From: Anaerolineales bacterium
GTDB taxonomy: Bacteria > Chloroflexota > Anaerolineae > 4572-78 > J111
Length of the DNA stretch: 64,000 nucleotides
NCBI GenBank assembly: GCA_015075185.1
Contig: JABTUW010000008.1
Location: forward strand, 124,001 to 188,000
Reading direction: 5' to 3'
In this document: positions 33,255 through 43,300 of the stretch, in pieces
How the letters are laid out: the number at the start of each line of letters is the position of its first letter
Position numbering within the stretch: position 1 is the first letter of the stretch
Position numbers and translations under genes: made by a program
The notes under the pieces: model-generated
The model's database searches: none
What the model was told of the DNA's origin: nothing
What the model saw: only the letters and a program-made list of their open reading frames with translations

Positions 33255-33525
33255 TCTCCCAAAACCCCAATAAACGTATTACCCACCATACTATACCGGC
33301 TGCGACACAGATAACCGGCGTAAGGATTAGGATAGCTAAAGGCGCTCCGGGTTTATCGCTTCCGGTCAATCCCAAGATACGATAAGCTATCATTGTCCCA
33401 ATCACGGCAACAAGAGCCGCCTGAAAAGCCAAAGCCGGAACCAGGGCAGATACCGCGAAGTAGACACCGGCAAAGTAAAAAACGGCAAGTAGAATGATGA
33501 GCGAGGCTTGATTGAGGTTTTTCAC
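33247..33525 (-). CDS. Small membrane protein with three predicted helices
   Basis: The 92-residue protein has three hydrophobic stretches: about 8-30 (LIILLAVFYFAGVYFAVSAL), 33-50 and 64-86 (LAILILTPVICVAAGIVWWV). The GTG at 33525 (MKNLNQASL) is preferred. The frame is open to 33570, but a TATACT box on the minus strand lies in that extension, so transcription probably starts inside it. No family recognised; it does not resemble a toxin clearly. It converges on the 50-residue membrane-protein gene. Confidence 0.6.
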   Translation of the reverse strand: MKNLNQASLIILLAVFYFAGVYFAVSALVPALAFQAALVAVIGTMIAYRILGLTGSDKPGAPLAILILTPVICVAAGIVWWVIRLLGFWEIN

Positions 33526-33664
33526 CCGTGATCTTCTGTCAGGTGGAGATATTTGACTCAAGTATAGCACAATGCGATACTTTTGCCACCGTATATATGA
33601 CCAACATGACCCGAGTCAAACGAAAAGTTCAACTTACTGAACCAAGTTTAGAAAGGATAGTGAA

Positions 33665-34144
33665 ATGAAATCGTATCAAGTCACAGAATCGGCCCTGGTC
33701 AAAGCGCCTGCGGAACTGGTTTATGATATTATTGCCGATTATCACAACGGCCACCCCTACATTTTGCCCAAACCGTATTTTCTCAATCTGGAAGTGGAGC
33801 AGGGGGGAGTCGGAGAGGGCACGATCATCCGCTTTCAAATGCGTGTCCTGGGAAAAACAGAGACCTTCCGGGCAACCGTCACCGAGCCGGAGCCTGGCCG
33901 GGTGCTGGTGGAAAGCAATCAGCCCCAGGGCAGCGTGACGACTTTCACCGTTGATCCTGTTGAGGGAGGGCAGTACGCCCAGGTAACCTTTGCCACCGAG
34001 CTACCAAACCGCGGGGGGCTGTCGGGTCTGCTGGAACGCTTTCTCATCACGTTAATGTTGCCGCGCATCTATAAAAAGGAGTTGGCCCAGCTTGAAGCTG
34101 TTGCCCAGGAGCGGGCCCGTGCCTCACAATCCCAGAAGGGGTAG
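33665..34144 (+). CDS. SRPBCC (START-like) family protein
   Basis: The 159-residue soluble protein fits the polyketide-cyclase/dehydrase SRPBCC fold: an N-terminal strand with VKAPAELVYDIIADYHNGHPYILPK, a middle GGVGEGTIIRFQMRVLGK and a C-terminal long helix (RIYKKELAQLEAVAQERA). These proteins bind hydrophobic ligands; the ligand is unknown. AAAGGA about 9 bases before the ATG. It is followed after a repeat by the DUF6062 gene. Confidence 0.9.
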   Translation: MKSYQVTESALVKAPAELVYDIIADYHNGHPYILPKPYFLNLEVEQGGVGEGTIIRFQMRVLGKTETFRATVTEPEPGRVLVESNQPQGSVTTFTVDPVEGGQYAQVTFATELPNRGGLSGLLERFLITLMLPRIYKKELAQLEAVAQERARASQSQKG

Positions 34145-34166
34145 AGGTTTTTTGTTTGTTACTACT

Positions 34167-34244
34167 CAGGTGACTGGCACATTTCTCTTTGGCAAAACGA
34201 TTGGGGACAGCGAGGCTTAGAGCTAACCAAGTACCAGTCACCTG
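34167..34244. repeat. Inverted repeat (CAGGTGACTGG...CCAGTCACCTG)
   Basis: CAGGTGACTGGCAC (34167-34180) faces GTACCAGTCACCTG (34231-34244), 13 of 14 bases pairing, 50 bases apart. It fills the gap before the DUF6062 gene. Confidence 0.65.
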
Positions 34245-34269
34245 TTTTAACCTATTTTTGAGATCCATT

Positions 34270-34998
34270 ATGACAAAATCCGCCGGTTTTTATGATTTGC
34301 GCCAGGCTTTTGGCGAACCGGGCTGCGCCTTGTGCCGCTTGCTGGCCCAAACTGCCGATAGCTACATTGACAGTATGCTCTGGGAATTGGTCAACGACCC
34401 CGAGTTGCGCCAGGAGTTGAACCAGACCCGCGGCTACTGCCGCGAGCATGCCTGGCTGCTGGTGCGCCACGGAGCGTCGCTGGGCGCGGCGATTATGATG
34501 AAAGATATTATTGATACGCTCGTGAGGGTCGCCAGCGCCGGACCATTCGACGTCTCCTCTTCTTTTTCATTCCGCCAAATGTGGCAAAGTTTCAATTCAT
34601 CCCAACCGAGCGCTGCCGCTCAATTGGCCGCCGATTTTGCGCCCCAGGCGCCCTGCCCCGTTTGTGTCAAAGTTCAAAGCAGCGAAGGCTACTACCTGGC
34701 CGCGCTGCGCCAGCACTTGACCGGCCTCGACAGTCTGGCCCCGGCCTATCAGGCCTCCGCGGGTCTATGCCTGCCCCATTTTCGGCGGGTCCTGGCTCAA
34801 ACATCCGACCGGGAAACCTTGACTGCCCTGGTTGAAGCTCAAAAAGCGGTCTGGCAGCGCCTCAGCACCGAGTTGAGCGAATTTATCCGCAAAAAGGATC
34901 ATCGCTTTCAGCATGAAAGTTATGGTTCCGAGGGCGACTCCTGGCTGCGGGCGATTGAAGCAGTCGTTGGGACGCCGCCAAAGGGCAAGGGGGGATGA
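34270..34998 (+). CDS. DUF6062-family cysteine-motif protein
   Basis: The 242-residue protein has four Cys/His motifs in two sets: CALC with CREHAW, and CPVC with CLPHF. This spacing suggests two metal- or cluster-binding sites on a helical protein. DUF6062 is, as far as I know, of unknown function and common in Anaerolineae. The ATG at 34270 follows the repeat; the frame is open to 34189 but that part is repeat sequence. Its end overlaps the FemABX start by four bases, so the two are coupled. Confidence 0.82.
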   Translation: MTKSAGFYDLRQAFGEPGCALCRLLAQTADSYIDSMLWELVNDPELRQELNQTRGYCREHAWLLVRHGASLGAAIMMKDIIDTLVRVASAGPFDVSSSFSFRQMWQSFNSSQPSAAAQLAADFAPQAPCPVCVKVQSSEGYYLAALRQHLTGLDSLAPAYQASAGLCLPHFRRVLAQTSDRETLTALVEAQKAVWQRLSTELSEFIRKKDHRFQHESYGSEGDSWLRAIEAVVGTPPKGKGG

Positions 34999-36092
34999 AG
35001 CGTTCAGAACAAACAGCCCCGCCCCTTCCCGCTATCCAGACGATTCAGAATCGAGAGAAATGGGATCAAGCCCTGGCGTCGCTCCCCGGCGCACACGTGC
35101 TGCAAAGCTGGGAGTGGGGCGAATTTAAAGGTCGTTGGGGCTGGTCGGCGCAGCGCTTGTTGTGGAGCCAGGGCGACACGCCGGTCGCTGCCGCCCAAGT
35201 TCTGCGCCGGCCAATTTCACGCACGCCCTGGGGTTTTCTGTACGTGACCAAAGGCCCGGCTATGGACTATACAGATGTATCCCTGGCTCACCAGGTTTTG
35301 GCCGATTTGGAAAGTCACGCCCGCCAAAACCGGGCGCTCTTTATCAAAATTGACCCGGATGCCCCCTGCCATTACGGCGAACCGCAGTCCGGCCAGCCAC
35401 TTGAGCCGCCCGGCTGGGTCATGCTCGATTTATTGGCGCAGCGCGGCTGGCGCTTCTCCCCGGAGCAAATCCAGTTTCGCAATACGATCATCGTCAATCT
35501 TGCCCCTGAGCCGGAGGCGCTGCTCGACGCGATGAAAAGCAAGTGGCGCTACAACATTCGCCTGGCCGAGCGCAAAGGCGTGACGATTCGCTCCGGCAGT
35601 GAAGCTGATCTCGCCTCTTTTTACCGCATGTATGCCGAAACCGCCGCCCGCGATGGCTTTCTTATTCGTCCCGCCGCCTATTACCATGACGTCTGGCAGC
35701 AATTTCTGCAAGCAGGCAGAGCGGAGATGCTGCTGGCCTCGGTTGAGGGGGAGGTTGTCGCCGGCCTGATCCTGTTTTTCTTTGGCCGCACCGCCTGGTA
35801 CATGTACGGAGCCTCGACCGGCCAGCGCCGTGAAGCCATGCCCAACCATCTCTTACAGTGGGCCGCCATCTGCCGGGCCAGAGAACGGGGCTGCCTCAGC
35901 TACGACATGTGGGGCGCGCCGGATGTTTTTGATGAGACCGACCGCATGAACGGCGTTTACCGCTTCAAAAGCGGCTTCGGTGGCCGGGTGGTGCAGGGCC
36001 TGGGCGCATTTGATTATCCCGTTAACCGGGTTTTGTACTGGGCCTTCAGCGCAGCCCTGCCCCGGCTGCGCGGTTGGATGAGACGAGGATAA
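34995..36092 (+). CDS. FemABX/GNAT-like peptidyltransferase
   Basis: The 365-residue protein has a double-GNAT layout typical of FemX/FmhB-like enzymes, which add amino acids from aminoacyl-tRNA to the peptidoglycan stem peptide. Characteristic segments are LQSWEWGEFKGRWGW, PWGFLYVTKGPAMDY, the MKSKWRYNIRLAERKGV region and YMYGASTGQRREAMPNHLLQ with YDMWGAPD. It starts four bases inside the DUF6062 gene. With LysA, PBP1A and the RodZ-like protein it indicates a peptidoglycan wall. The amino acid added is unknown. Confidence 0.92.
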   Translation: MKRSEQTAPPLPAIQTIQNREKWDQALASLPGAHVLQSWEWGEFKGRWGWSAQRLLWSQGDTPVAAAQVLRRPISRTPWGFLYVTKGPAMDYTDVSLAHQVLADLESHARQNRALFIKIDPDAPCHYGEPQSGQPLEPPGWVMLDLLAQRGWRFSPEQIQFRNTIIVNLAPEPEALLDAMKSKWRYNIRLAERKGVTIRSGSEADLASFYRMYAETAARDGFLIRPAAYYHDVWQQFLQAGRAEMLLASVEGEVVAGLILFFFGRTAWYMYGASTGQRREAMPNHLLQWAAICRARERGCLSYDMWGAPDVFDETDRMNGVYRFKSGFGGRVVQGLGAFDYPVNRVLYWAFSAALPRLRGWMRRG

Positions 36093-36235
36093 GTGAGGCA
36101 AAGAAACAGGGTGTCTCTTTTCCGTTTCTTCACCTCCCGCCCTCTCTTAAAACTTGACTCTTGCCCACAGCCGTGTAAGATAAAGGCCGCGATTTGTTAC
36201 GGGATGTGTCTTTTTGGAAGGAAGCCCCCGGTAAG

Positions 36236-36317
36236 AATTGTCAACAGTCAATGGTTAAGGGTCAATGATCAACAGGTGGTGAGCTGCCGGTTGATTATTG
36301 ATTATTGATCATTATTC
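36236..36317. repeat. Degenerate-repeat hairpin (GTCAATGGTTAAGGGTCAATG words)
   Basis: GTCAACAGTCAATGGTTAAG words on the left and TTGATTATTGATTATTGATC words on the right are rough complements. It ends just before the ribosome binding site of the RodZ-like gene. The sequence before it (36093-36235) shows nothing recognisable. Confidence 0.6.
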
Positions 36318-36330
36318 TTGGAGACCCATT

Positions 36331-37268
36331 GTGACCCGATTGGGTGAGCTGCTAAAAGGGGCGCGCGAGGAACAGGGCCTTACGCTGGAGCAGGTCGAAG
36401 AAGCGATTCATATTCGACGCCACGTGCTGGAAGCCCTGGAGGGCAATGAGCTTAAAAAATTCCCCTCCCCGGTGATTACGCGCGGCCTGATTCGTAATTA
36501 CGCCAAATACCTCAATCTTGACCCGATTGAAGCCCTGACCCTCTATGATGGCAACGGGATTGTGCCGGTTAAGGGGCAGCGCCTGACCCCCAACGGCATC
36601 GAGTTTATGAACCTCTCGATGGCTCCCCGGCCCTTCATCAGTTGGGATTTTATTATCGGTATGCTTCTTTTTCTGGGTGTTATCGGTGGCTTTGGTTACA
36701 TAACCTATACAACGGTCATCCAGCCCGGCTTGACCCCCACCCCACCAAAACTCCTGGCGCCGCCGGTCTGGGCGAAGACGCCGCTCTGCTCTTACCCACC
36801 GTCACCCCCCTGCCCACCAGCACCCCAACCCCCCTGCCGCCCACCGACACCCCTACCCCCATTATTTATGGCGGCGTCACGGTCGAGCTGCAGCTCAAGC
36901 AGCCTTCCTGGATCCAGATTCTGGTGGACGATGTCAAAACCTTTGAAGGCATCCTGCAACCGGGCGAAAGCAAAAATTGGACCGGGCAGCGCCGGGTCGC
37001 TATTCGCGCCGGCAATGCCGGAGGCGTGGAAGTTATCGTTAACGGGATCAATCGCGGGGTGATGGGCGGCGAAGGCCAGGTGGTTGACCAGATTTGGGAG
37101 AAGGTGGATGATCCTTCGGTGCTGACCCCCCAACCGGATCCCGCCAACACCCTCTCTCCGACGGTAACACCGCCCGCTTCGCCTGACGGCGAAACGCCGC
37201 TTCCTCTGGAGTCGGTCCCCCAAACCCCTTCCACTGAGGGCCAACCTTCGGCCACACCGCAATCATAG
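36331..37268 (+). CDS. RodZ-like protein, interrupted by a frameshift
   Basis: From GTG 36331 (GGAG 8 bases upstream) the first frame codes for a helix-turn-helix domain (LGELLKGAREEQGLTLEQVE, RRHVLEALEGNELKKFPSP) and one membrane helix (FIIGMLLFLGVIGGFGYI), as in RodZ. Near 36742 the frame is lost. The sensible continuation is in the -1 frame: a Pro/Thr linker, then a DUF4115-type domain (VTVELQLKQPSWIQILVDD, VIVNGINRGVMGG) to 37268. One base is missing in the C-rich stretch 36733-36743. It could be a sequencing error or a real mutation. RodZ helps localise the cell-shape machinery. Confidence 0.8.
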
Positions 37269-37386
37269 TTTTCTGAGGCAACGGAGGGCAAGACCTCCCG
37301 CGGCTGCGCAGGTGACCCGGTGTCGGTTGATAACGCTCTACCACTCTGTTGTCAGCGAATGACAGTCATGATAAAATTTGAATAAG

Positions 37387-37412
37387 GCCGACCCAGTCGG
37401 GGCGGCTTTTTT
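37387..37412 (+). terminator. Intrinsic terminator after the RodZ-like gene
   Basis: GCCGACCC and GGGGCGGC form an 8-bp stem (one mismatch) around AGTC, followed by TTTTTT. It lies 120 bases after the stop and before the MFS gene. Confidence 0.75.
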
Positions 37413-37496
37413 GTTGTATATGCGGGGATAGTTTGGCGATTTCAATAAGCTGCAATCTCACTCATTTCTAATCCATTTCCAAAGGCTCTAAACTCT

Positions 37497-38792
37497 ATGC
37501 ACTTATCTACTGAACGCTTAGTTGCGCTACAACATCGCGACTTCAGGCTTTTATGGGTCGGCCAATTAATCTCTATTACCGGCACCCAAATGCAGATAGT
37601 TGCCGTTGATTGGCATATTTACCAGTTGCTCAGAGGCCAGACCTACACTCTTTTGTTGTTTGGGTGGGAAATCCCCTTGCAAGCCGAAGCTTTGGGGTTG
37701 GGATTATTAGGATTGATGCGCGTTTTTCCAGTAATCGTCTTTGCCTTGCTGGGGGGGATGCTGGCTGATACGCGAGATCGTCGCCAGTTGATGATGTGGA
37801 CTCAGGGCGCAGCCGCCCTTTTTGCGATTATTCTTGCCGTAATCACCTTAACTGGCAATGAAAGTGTAGCTGCTATCTATCTCCTGACCGCCGCCGGGGC
37901 TGCCGCGGCTGCTTTTGATAACCCGGCCCGGCAATCCTTGGTGCCCAACTTGGTTCCCCGCGAACACTTGACCAATGCAGTCAGCCTCAACACGCTGATG
38001 TGGCAGATTGCCACCATTGTTGGCCCGGCGCTGGCCGGCCTCTTAGTGGGAGCTTTTAATATTGGCCTGGTCTATATTCTCAATGCCTTGTCTTTTGTCG
38101 CTGTTCTTGTGGCCTTACTCATGATGAGTTACCGCGGGCAGGCCGCCGCCCAAAATACCAGTGTGGGCTGGTCAGCCCTGGTTGAGGGACTACGATTCAC
38201 CTATAAATCTCGACTCATCTGGAGCACCATGCTGCTCGACTTTTTTGCCACTTTTTTCTCCTCGGCCCGCACGATGCTGCCCATTGTCGCCAGCGATATG
38301 CTGGGAGTAGGCGTACAAGGGTACGGCTTGCTGGCGACGGCACAGCCGATTGGGGCGGTATTGGCCGGTTCGATTCTCTCGCTGCGGCGTGAGATTCACC
38401 GCCAGGGAGCCGTGCTGCTGGTTAGTGTCGCTATTTATGGCTTGGCGACGACTTTTTTTGGCATTTCGACCCTCTTCGTCCTCTCGTATTTCTTATTTGC
38501 GCTGACCGGAGCGGCGGATACAGTTTCGACGGTCATTCGCGGAACCTTACGCCAGGTAATGACCCCGGACCACCTGCGGGGCCGGATGATTGGGGTCAAT
38601 ATGATTTTCTTTATGGGAGGGCCGCAATTGGGAGAACTTGAAGCGGGCCTGGTGGCCGCCGTTTTTGGGGTGCCTTTCGCCATCGTTTCGGGCGGCATAG
38701 CTACTGTCTTATTGACCGGCTGGGTAACCTGGAAGTACCCCCGCCTGCGAACATATACCAGTACTACGGCAGCAGAACTACTCGCCAAATAA
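37497..38792 (+). CDS. MFS exporter (EntS-like, MFS_3 group)
   Basis: The 431-residue protein has about 11-12 membrane helices and the MFS loop 2-3 motif GGMLADTRDRRQLMM. NPARQSLVPNLVPREHLTNAVSLN is typical of the EntS-like exporter group. It probably exports a small molecule; the substrate is unknown. The N-terminal STERLVALQHRDFRLLWVGQ fits the group. The ribosome binding site is weak. It converges with the acetyltransferase gene at 38803. Confidence 0.92.
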   Translation: MHLSTERLVALQHRDFRLLWVGQLISITGTQMQIVAVDWHIYQLLRGQTYTLLLFGWEIPLQAEALGLGLLGLMRVFPVIVFALLGGMLADTRDRRQLMMWTQGAAALFAIILAVITLTGNESVAAIYLLTAAGAAAAAFDNPARQSLVPNLVPREHLTNAVSLNTLMWQIATIVGPALAGLLVGAFNIGLVYILNALSFVAVLVALLMMSYRGQAAAQNTSVGWSALVEGLRFTYKSRLIWSTMLLDFFATFFSSARTMLPIVASDMLGVGVQGYGLLATAQPIGAVLAGSILSLRREIHRQGAVLLVSVAIYGLATTFFGISTLFVLSYFLFALTGAADTVSTVIRGTLRQVMTPDHLRGRMIGVNMIFFMGGPQLGELEAGLVAAVFGVPFAIVSGGIATVLLTGWVTWKYPRLRTYTSTTAAELLAK

Positions 38793-38802
38793 AGTGTTTC
38801 TT

Positions 38803-39621
38803 TTACTTCTGCCACAGGTACAGCATTAAATTAGCCGCTGGCTGGAATCCAAGCTGGCGATAGACCTTGACCGCCTGTGGCGTTGAGTGCAGGACGGCGG
38901 TCTGATGGCCTCGCCGGCGGGCCTCGTGCAGCGCGGTTAAAGAGATAGCCGTAGCCAGACCGTGACCACGAGCAGGAGGTAGCGTGGCGACCTGATATAA
39001 GCCGGCCACCCCCGCGCCTGAAACAAAGCTGCACGCCGCCACCGGCTCGCCATGCCAGAGGCCCAGGTAGCGCTGCCAGGGCAGGCTGTCCTCAACACCC
39101 AGGCTGGCCTCCAATTCAAACCATTCGTCGGCAATGGCCGGCGGGGTGCCGGAATTACGCGCCAGCACGGTGACAAATTCGCGCAATTGGCTCAGGTTTT
39201 CCACTCGCTTGACCGTAAAATCGGCTGGGAACGGCAAATTCTCGTTGAGATCGGCCAGCTTCAAGCTCATCCCCTGCAACGGGAAAACGGGTTGAAAATG
39301 GTACGTCTCCAGGTACTCGCCCAACTGCGCCGGTTGCGTAGCTGGCCCAACAAACCAGTAAATTGCCATCTGGCGGGCCTCAGCATCGTACAGCAGGCCG
39401 TTGATGAAGGCGTGGGCTACTTCAGGCGTGGCAAATTTGGCCCGCAGCACCGTGTTGAATAGGTAGTTGGGGTAGGCAATATCTGTGGTGAACCAACTGA
39501 TCTCCGGCTCGACAAAAAAGCGCATGTGGGCCGACTCGCTCAGATAGACAAAGCGGGCCAGTAGATTGGCTTCGAGCAGGATATTCTCTTCTCTTGAAGT
39601 CTTGGTTTCCGTCGTATTCAT
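38803..39621 (-). CDS. GNAT-family N-acetyltransferase
   Basis: The 272-residue protein has its acetyl-CoA-binding core in the C-terminal half: VAGLYQVATLPPARGHGLATAISL, with the R/Q-x-x-G-x-G/A loop as ARGHGLA, and VKVYRQLGFQPA. The N-terminal half is a second, degenerate domain. Acceptor substrate unknown. ATG 39621 has AGGA about 9 bases upstream; an in-frame ATG at 39642 overlaps the preceding acetyltransferase gene by 7 bases and is the alternative. The two genes are adjacent on one strand and likely co-transcribed. Confidence 0.88.
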   Translation of the reverse strand: MNTTETKTSREENILLEANLLARFVYLSESAHMRFFVEPEISWFTTDIAYPNYLFNTVLRAKFATPEVAHAFINGLLYDAEARQMAIYWFVGPATQPAQLGEYLETYHFQPVFPLQGMSLKLADLNENLPFPADFTVKRVENLSQLREFVTVLARNSGTPPAIADEWFELEASLGVEDSLPWQRYLGLWHGEPVAACSFVSGAGVAGLYQVATLPPARGHGLATAISLTALHEARRRGHQTAVLHSTPQAVKVYRQLGFQPAANLMLYLWQK

Positions 39622-39635
39622 GATTGTTTTTCCTG

Positions 39636-40205
39636 TCAGCATAGTGTTTTTGTCATTTTGATCGTTGGTAACAGCACCCCATCCGGCAGGTTGACCTCCA
39701 CCCGCTCGACCTCCTTAAAGCCGCAAGCGGCGTAGAGGGGTGCGCCGGTCAGGGTGGCCAGCAGTTCCAGCCGGGTGAAGCCGGCCCGGCTGGCTGCGGC
39801 CTGGCATGCGCTCATCATTTGACGGCCAATGCCCTGCCTGGCCCAATCAGGATGGACATAAAAGGCGCGGATTTTGGCGGGATCGCGGTGGGGATCGAGT
39901 AAATTGTCCTCGGCCTCGCCTTTGGCCTGGTCGCCACCGTAGAGTGTTTTGCGCCGGCTCCAGCCGCCGGCCCCCACAATGTAGCCGTCCATTTCAACCA
40001 CGTAGTAAGTTCCATCCTCGATAATAAGCCGGGTATCTACCCCAAAGATATATTTGAGGGCGCTCTCGATTTGCTGCGGGTTGTAATCTCGTCCGCCCAA
40101 GCCGCGCACCGAGACTTCAATCAGCCGGGCCAGGGCCGGAATATCATCCTGGCGAGCTTGGCGTAACTTTAAATCAATCTTATTGATACTTGGCGCGATG
40201 TTCAT
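39636..40205 (-). CDS. GNAT-family N-acetyltransferase
   Basis: The 189-residue protein is a single GNAT domain with IRAFYVHPDWARQGIGRQMM (acetyl-CoA loop ARQGIG) and LEATL-like LELLATLTGAPLYAACGF near the end. Substrate unknown. It is the first gene of a two-gene minus-strand unit and is divergent from the SARP regulator at 40334. A TATACT box on the plus strand near 40248 lies in the shared gap; the -35 for it is poor. Confidence 0.9.
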   Translation of the reverse strand: MNIAPSINKIDLKLRQARQDDIPALARLIEVSVRGLGGRDYNPQQIESALKYIFGVDTRLIIEDGTYYVVEMDGYIVGAGGWSRRKTLYGGDQAKGEAEDNLLDPHRDPAKIRAFYVHPDWARQGIGRQMMSACQAAASRAGFTRLELLATLTGAPLYAACGFKEVERVEVNLPDGVLLPTIKMTKTLC

Positions 40206-40333
40206 GGGAACGATTCCTTCTAGAATATGTCTCTAAGAAAAATCTGTGTTATACTCCAACTGTACCACACTGCTGCGAAAAAAATGCGCCCTACGTGCGA
40301 AATAAAAGCGAATTACGAATAAGTTTTTGAATA

Positions 40334-43300
40334 ATGCAGAATTTGCAGCTTCATCTGTTGGGCAAGCCGGAAGTCTATTTGAACGGCCGTCCCCTAACGG
40401 AATTTGAGACCAGCAAAGCCCAGGCGCTGCTTTACTACCTGGCCGTGACCGGTCGCGCCCATAGCCGGGACACCCTGGCCGATTTGCTCTGGGGCGACAT
40501 GGACGAGGCCACGGCCAAACGCAACCTGAGCAAAGCCCTGTCAAACCTGCGCCATCTGCTGGAGCCTTACTTGCTGATTGACCGGCAAAGCATCGCTTTC
40601 AACCAGGAAAAACCTTATGAACTGGATGTGGCTATTTTTCAGGCAGCGATTGAGGGGAGCAGTTTGCTTGAACCCAGCAAGCCGGAAGACTTGTCACCGC
40701 TGCGTAAAGCGGTCAACCTCTATGGGGGCGATTTTTTGGAAGGGTTCTATATCAGAGAGGCGCTGGCTTTTGAAGAGTGGCTGACCAGCCAGCGCGAGCA
40801 GCTTCGCGAGATGATGTTGCAGGGGTTAGACTTGCTGGTTAGGGGTTATACTGACCAGCAGAGTGATGATGCCGCCGGGCTTGAGTATGCCTCGCGCTTG
40901 CTGGCGCTGGACCCCTGGCGAGAGTCGGCCCACCGGCACATGATGCTGCTGCTGGCTCGCGCTGGACAGCGCAGCGCGGCCCTGGCTCAATATGAAACCT
41001 GCCGGCGGATTTTGGCCGAGGAGTTAGGTGTCGAACCGCTGGCCGAAACAACGGCGTTGTACCAGCGGCTCAAAGCCGCCGCCCCGCCGCCGCACAATCT
41101 ACCCCCACCCCCCAATTCTTTTGTGGGGCGCACGGCTGAGTTGAAGCAGGTAGAACTGCACCTGCACAATCCGGCCTGTCGCTTGTTGACCCTGGTCGGG
41201 CCGGGAGGCATCGGCAAAACCAGTCTGGCGCTTGAGGCCGCCCGGCGCTGTACCCGGCCAGAACCGGCGCTGAGTGAAGCCGGGTTTGCCGATGGGGTCT
41301 ATTTTGTCAACCTGGCTCCGGTTGGCGTGGGGACAGACCGGCCCGGTGAGCCAAACCCGGCCGATCTGGCTGACCTGTTCGCTTCAGCCATCGCCGAGGC
41401 GCTCAACTTCACCTTTCAGGGGCCAACCAACCTGATGAGCCAACTGCTGAAGCACTTGCGCCAGAAGCAGGTGCTGTTGGTATTGGATAACTTTGAACAC
41501 TTAATGGCCGGAGCCACTCTGCTGATTGATCTGTGGCAGAAAGCGCCCGGCGTCAAGCTGCTGGTCACCTCGCGCGAGCGGCTTAACCTGCGGGAGGAGT
41601 GGGTGGTGGAGGTAGAGGGACTGGAGTACCCAAGGGAAGAGAAGAAGAGTGGAAAAGTGGAAGAATGGATGTTGAACAGAGACAGCGTCTCAACTTTCCC
41701 ACTTTCCAACCTCCCTGCCTTCCACACTTCCAGCCAATATAGCGCCGTAGCCCTCTTTATCCAGCGGGCGCAGCAGGTGCGGGATGGCTTTGCGCTGACC
41801 GAGGCCGAAGCGCCGCATGTGATTCAGATTTGCCAATTGGTCGAGGGTGCGCCGCTGGCGCTAGAACTGGCGGCCAGTTGGCTGCGAGCGCTGACCTGCG
41901 CCGAAATTGCCCAGGAAATCGAGCGCGGCCTGGATTTTCTAACCACTTCGCTGCGCGATGTGCCGGAGCGGCATCGCAGCATGCGGGCCGTTTTTGAGCA
42001 GTCGTGGCGATTGCTGTCGGAAGCGGAGCAAACCGTCTTGCGGCGGTTGTCAGTCTTCCGGGGCGGCTTTCGACGTGCAGCGGCCCAGGAGGTGGCCGGC
42101 GGGTCGCTGCTGATCCTGACCGGCCTGGTGGATAAATCGCTGCTGCGGCTCACCGACTCGGGCCGTTACCAAAGCCACGAACTGCTGCGCCAGTTTGCCG
42201 CCGAAAAACTGGCCGAGGCGCCATTAGAACTTGAATCTACTCTGAACGCGCATTGCCGTTACTATGGGGATTTTTTGCATCGGCATGAAGATCAGCTAGA
42301 AATTGAAGAAGGAGCGGCCAAGCTAAGCGAACTCCTCCCGGAAGCGGATAACATTCGGGCCGGTTGGGAACGAGCCATCACCGCCGACTGGCCGCTAGCC
42401 ATCCCGGCTATGGTGCAGTATGTTCGGGCCATGCGTCTCTTTTACAGCGCCTGTGGCTGGTACCACGAAGGTATAGCCTTATTTGATAAAGCTATTCATC
42501 GCTTGGAAACGGTAGGGGCTGAGTCCAATGATGTCCAGCGGCGCGTTGTTTACGGTCGTTTGCTGTTACAACAGGCTATGCTCTGCCAGTATCTCAGCCG
42601 CTTCGCTGAGGCCGAAGCGCTATGCAGTCGCAGTCTCGATGCGCTGCAAGGTACCGGAGCCGACCGTGACGAGGCGGCCACCCTCCGCCGGCTGGGCGCT
42701 TTAAATTACGTCGGCGAGAAATATGACCTGGCCCCCGCCTACCTGGTCAAGAGCTTAGCCCTGCTCGATCCGGCCAAGAGTCCTGTCAGTTATGCCAAAA
42801 CCCAGCTCTTTCTGGGAATGGTAGCGCACGAATTTAAGCAGTACCAGCAGGCTGAGCAGTTGTTGGGCGAGAGCATCGCCACTTTGAAATCGTTCGGCGA
42901 GCTGCGTTACCGGCACTTTGGCCTGGGTTATCTGGCCGGTACTATGTATGCCCTGGGCCACCCGGTAGAAGCAAAGCGGCTGATGGGGGAATGTCTGAGC
43001 CAGAGAGAGCTTATCGGCGACCCGCGCACGATTCCACACATGCTATACCATATCCGTGGGATTTCCGGTTTAATGGACGCGGCGTTAGGGCACGAAGCCA
43101 GGCGTATGCTGCAAACAATCATCGCTATTTGCCGGGAGAACGCCGATGATTGGGGTGTGACCCTTTCGTTAAGTCAGTTGGGTTATACTTTTTGCCGGTT
43201 GGGTGAGTATGACGAGGCTGAACGGTGTTTTCGTGAGACATTACAGTCGGCCATGAAGCAGCCTATCCTGCCGATGGCGCTGGAGGCTCTGGTAGGGCTG

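Noticed and set aside
32993..33385. 130-codon frame on the plus strand
   Set aside because: No binding site and unlikely composition; the 50-codon frame at 33102 in another register has a promoter and a clear membrane helix.
36733..36752. Programmed -1 frameshift in the RodZ-like gene
   Set aside because: No X-XXY-YYZ heptamer in the correct register; the join lies in a variable linker, so a base deletion or sequencing error is simpler.
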